From Dictyoglomaceae bacterium (GTDB lineage Bacteria > Dictyoglomota > Dictyoglomia > Dictyoglomales > Dictyoglomaceae): a stretch of 7,295 nt of DNA. Of this stretch, positions 6,255 through 7,295 are shown piece by piece. Each line of letters begins with the position of its first letter. The first letter of the stretch is position 1. The stretch spans positions 1 to 7,295 of the forward strand of contig JAPYWU010000070.1 in the NCBI GenBank assembly GCA_028276205.1, read 5' to 3'. Below the pieces are notes generated by a model. That model was given only the letters and a program-made list of their open reading frames with translations, was not told the origin of the DNA and made no database searches. The position numbers were made by a program, and so were the translations under genes.

Positions 6255-6290
6255 TTTGGAATACCTCCAAGAATAATTATGCTTTTTCTA

Positions 6291-6319
6291 ATTATAGTAT
6301 ATTTTTATGCTATTGTAAA
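6291..6319 (-). promoter_or_regulatory. Near-consensus promoter of the GH4-kinase operon
   Basis: On the minus strand TTTACA (6319-6314, five of six to consensus) is followed by exactly 17 nt and a perfect TATAAT (6296-6291). Initiation would fall near 6284, about 30 nt before the ATG. The -35 lies inside an inverted repeat, so a bound regulator would block polymerase. The promoter separates this operon from korAB, although korAB read-through remains possible. Confidence 0.75.
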
Positions 6320-6346
6320 CTATGTTTACTATATGTTTACATAAAC
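6315..6346. promoter_or_regulatory. Clustered operator half-sites over the GH4 promoter
   Basis: GTAAAC (6315-6320), TAT, GTTTAC (6324-6329) forms a perfect 15-bp inverted repeat covering the -35. The 9-mer TATGTTTAC occurs at 6321-6329 and again at 6332-6340, one helical turn (11 bp) apart. GTTTA (6335-6339), CA, TAAAC (6342-6346) forms a second perfect palindrome. Four half-sites in 32 bp fit binding of two repressor dimers side by side. The regulator, perhaps a sugar-sensing ROK- or LacI-type repressor, is not encoded in the window. The rightmost part overlaps the korB stop and last codons. Confidence 0.6.
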
Positions 6347-7191
6347 TCCTTTACGATTTTATTAAACATATCATAAGGATCTCTCTTCTTTTTATATAGA
6401 GGCTCGCCTTGTAATTGAGGAATAACATCTTCAAATGTTGGTCTCTCTTTTTTATAAATAACTCCTATAGGTATTCTTTCACCCCATTCAAGAGATTTTT
6501 CAAAAGCCAAGTGTATATTTGAAGGGTCATAATCTGGATCAAGTTTATATACTCTCTCTTTATACCATTGAAAAGTATTTACTTTATTAAAAGTTACACA
6601 TGGCTGAAGAATATCTAAAAGAGCAAATCCTTTATGAAGTATGGCAAGTTTCATCATTTCTGTAAGATGATCTGGATCCCCAGAAAAGGACCTTGCAACA
6701 AAAGATGCCCCACTTGCAATAGCCAAGGATATAGGGTTTAAGGGTGGATAAGCTACTCCTAATGGCTGAACCTTTGTCTTCATTCCCATCTCGCTTGTAG
6801 GAGATGCTTGGCCTTTTGTTAGACCATATATTTGGTTATTATGTACAAAAACCTTTATATTTAAATTTCTTCTCATATTATGAATTAAATGATTTCCTCC
6901 TTCTCCATAGGTATTTCCATCTCCTGATTCACATATTACAATAAGATCTTTATTAGCTATCTTAGCCCCACAAGCAACTGGAATATCTCTTCCATGAAGT
7001 CCATTAAAAAGGTTGCATTTAAAATAGTGAGGCGCTTTTGCAGCTTGGCCGATACCAGAAATCATTAGTAACTTATAAGGTGGAATTTCAAGTTCAGCCA
7101 ATGCCCTCTTTATACAATTTAAGATAGACCAATTTCCGCATCCTGGACACCATGCAGGCACCTGATTATTATCATAATCCTCTATCCTCAC
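6337..7191 (-). CDS. korB: 2-oxoacid:ferredoxin oxidoreductase, beta subunit
   Basis: This 284-residue thiamine-diphosphate-binding beta subunit of the two-subunit type works with the alpha subunit. Together they oxidise a 2-oxoacid plus CoA to acyl-CoA and CO2 and reduce ferredoxin. Visible are WCPGCG (14-19, cluster ligands Cys15 and Cys18), the ThDP/Mg site GDGN with GGNHLIHNMRRN (90-109), FNGLHGR (62-68) and QPCVTFN (196-202, ligand Cys198). The usual third ligand, in SGIGCS of Sulfolobus-type enzymes, is Gln49 here (SGIGQAAK). I recall GIGQAAK as characteristic of a bacterial subfamily, so this is probably not damage. The GTG start overlaps the alpha-subunit TGA as GTGA, a standard coupled arrangement. 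Substrate (2-oxoglutarate, pyruvate or branched-chain oxoacid) cannot be decided, so the symbol is a family label. Confidence 0.9.
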   Translation of the reverse strand: MRIEDYDNNQVPAWCPGCGNWSILNCIKRALAELEIPPYKLLMISGIGQAAKAPHYFKCNLFNGLHGRDIPVACGAKIANKDLIVICESGDGNTYGEGGNHLIHNMRRNLNIKVFVHNNQIYGLTKGQASPTSEMGMKTKVQPLGVAYPPLNPISLAIASGASFVARSFSGDPDHLTEMMKLAILHKGFALLDILQPCVTFNKVNTFQWYKERVYKLDPDYDPSNIHLAFEKSLEWGERIPIGVIYKKERPTFEDVIPQLQGEPLYKKKRDPYDMFNKIVKEFM

Positions 7192-7295
7192 CCCATTATT
7201 TCCTTCACTCCCTTCATAATTTCTTCTACAAAAAATGGCATTCCATTATATTTCACAATACCTTTCTCCACTTTTACACATGCTTCTTTTCTTAT
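7188..7295 (-). CDS. korA: 2-oxoacid:ferredoxin oxidoreductase, alpha subunit (C-terminal 35 codons)
   Basis: An open frame enters from the right edge and ends at TGA (7190-7188). The 35 residues read IRKEACVKVEKGIVKYNGMP, then FFVEEIMKG and a short basic-acidic tail. The pattern of a lysine/tyrosine, Asn-Gly, Pro-Phe and then a Glu-Glu-Ile helix is typical of the extreme C-terminus of KorA-type subunits. The 4-nt GTGA overlap with the beta subunit supports one operon. Everything else of the subunit lies outside the window. Confidence 0.75.
   Translation of the reverse strand: MRKEACVKVEKGIVKYNGMPFFVEEIMKGVKEIMG

Noticed and set aside
1..7295. CRISPR arrays, tRNA or rRNA genes, insertion sequences, phage genes
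   Set aside because: I saw no regularly spaced repeats, cloverleaf, transposase motifs or terminal repeats on either strand.

Overview
The window looks like chromosome from a thermophilic, fermentative, AT-rich bacterium. Dictyoglomus is the best guess. The grounds are the low GC content, a TtuA-type tRNA thiolase (a thermophile marker), a ferredoxin-dependent 2-oxoacid oxidoreductase, a secreted GH13 amylase with the MPDLN signature, and a GH4 phosphoglycosidase operon. The species call is inference from gene content. No database search was possible.

Layout, left to right. (1) 2-850 (+): a TtuA-like ATP-pyrophosphatase that thiolates tRNA. Its start lies before the window. (2) 834-1256 and 1257-2243 (-): a tightly coupled operon reading SPASM radical SAM enzyme, then JAMM/MPN+ metalloprotease. 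It converges on ttuA with a 17-bp overlap. (3) 2244-2563: a 320-bp divergent control region. It holds a minus-strand promoter for the radical SAM operon, a plus-strand promoter for the amylase, a GC-rich hairpin that reads as a minus-strand terminator, and a perfect palindrome next to the amylase ribosome binding site. (4) 2564-4051 (+): a secreted GH13 alpha-amylase-type enzyme. (5) 6254 down to 4013 (-): a two-gene operon of GH4 6-phospho-glycosidase and a BadF/N-acetylglucosamine-kinase-type sugar kinase. Its promoter is close to consensus and carries clustered operator half-sites. The kinase gene overlaps the amylase 3' end by 39 bp. (6) 7295 down to 6337 (-): the last 35 codons of a 2-oxoacid:ferredoxin oxidoreductase alpha subunit, then the complete beta subunit.

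How the genes fit together. The right two thirds form a carbohydrate-to-energy block. The amylase cuts alpha-glucans outside the cell. The kinase and GH4 enzyme plausibly phosphorylate and then hydrolyse an imported glycoside. The oxidoreductase converts 2-oxoacids to acyl-CoA and reduces ferredoxin. The left third is sulfur and peptide chemistry. TtuA normally takes sulfur from a ubiquitin-like carrier, and JAMM enzymes cut C-terminal tails of such carriers, so the JAMM/radical SAM pair may belong to that relay.

Most unusual points: the radical SAM gene has no ATG, GTG or TTG start that keeps its first cluster cysteine, and seems to use AUC. The amylase leader contains a terminator facing the wrong way. 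The GH4 promoter is overlapped by a multi-half-site operator that runs into the end of korB.
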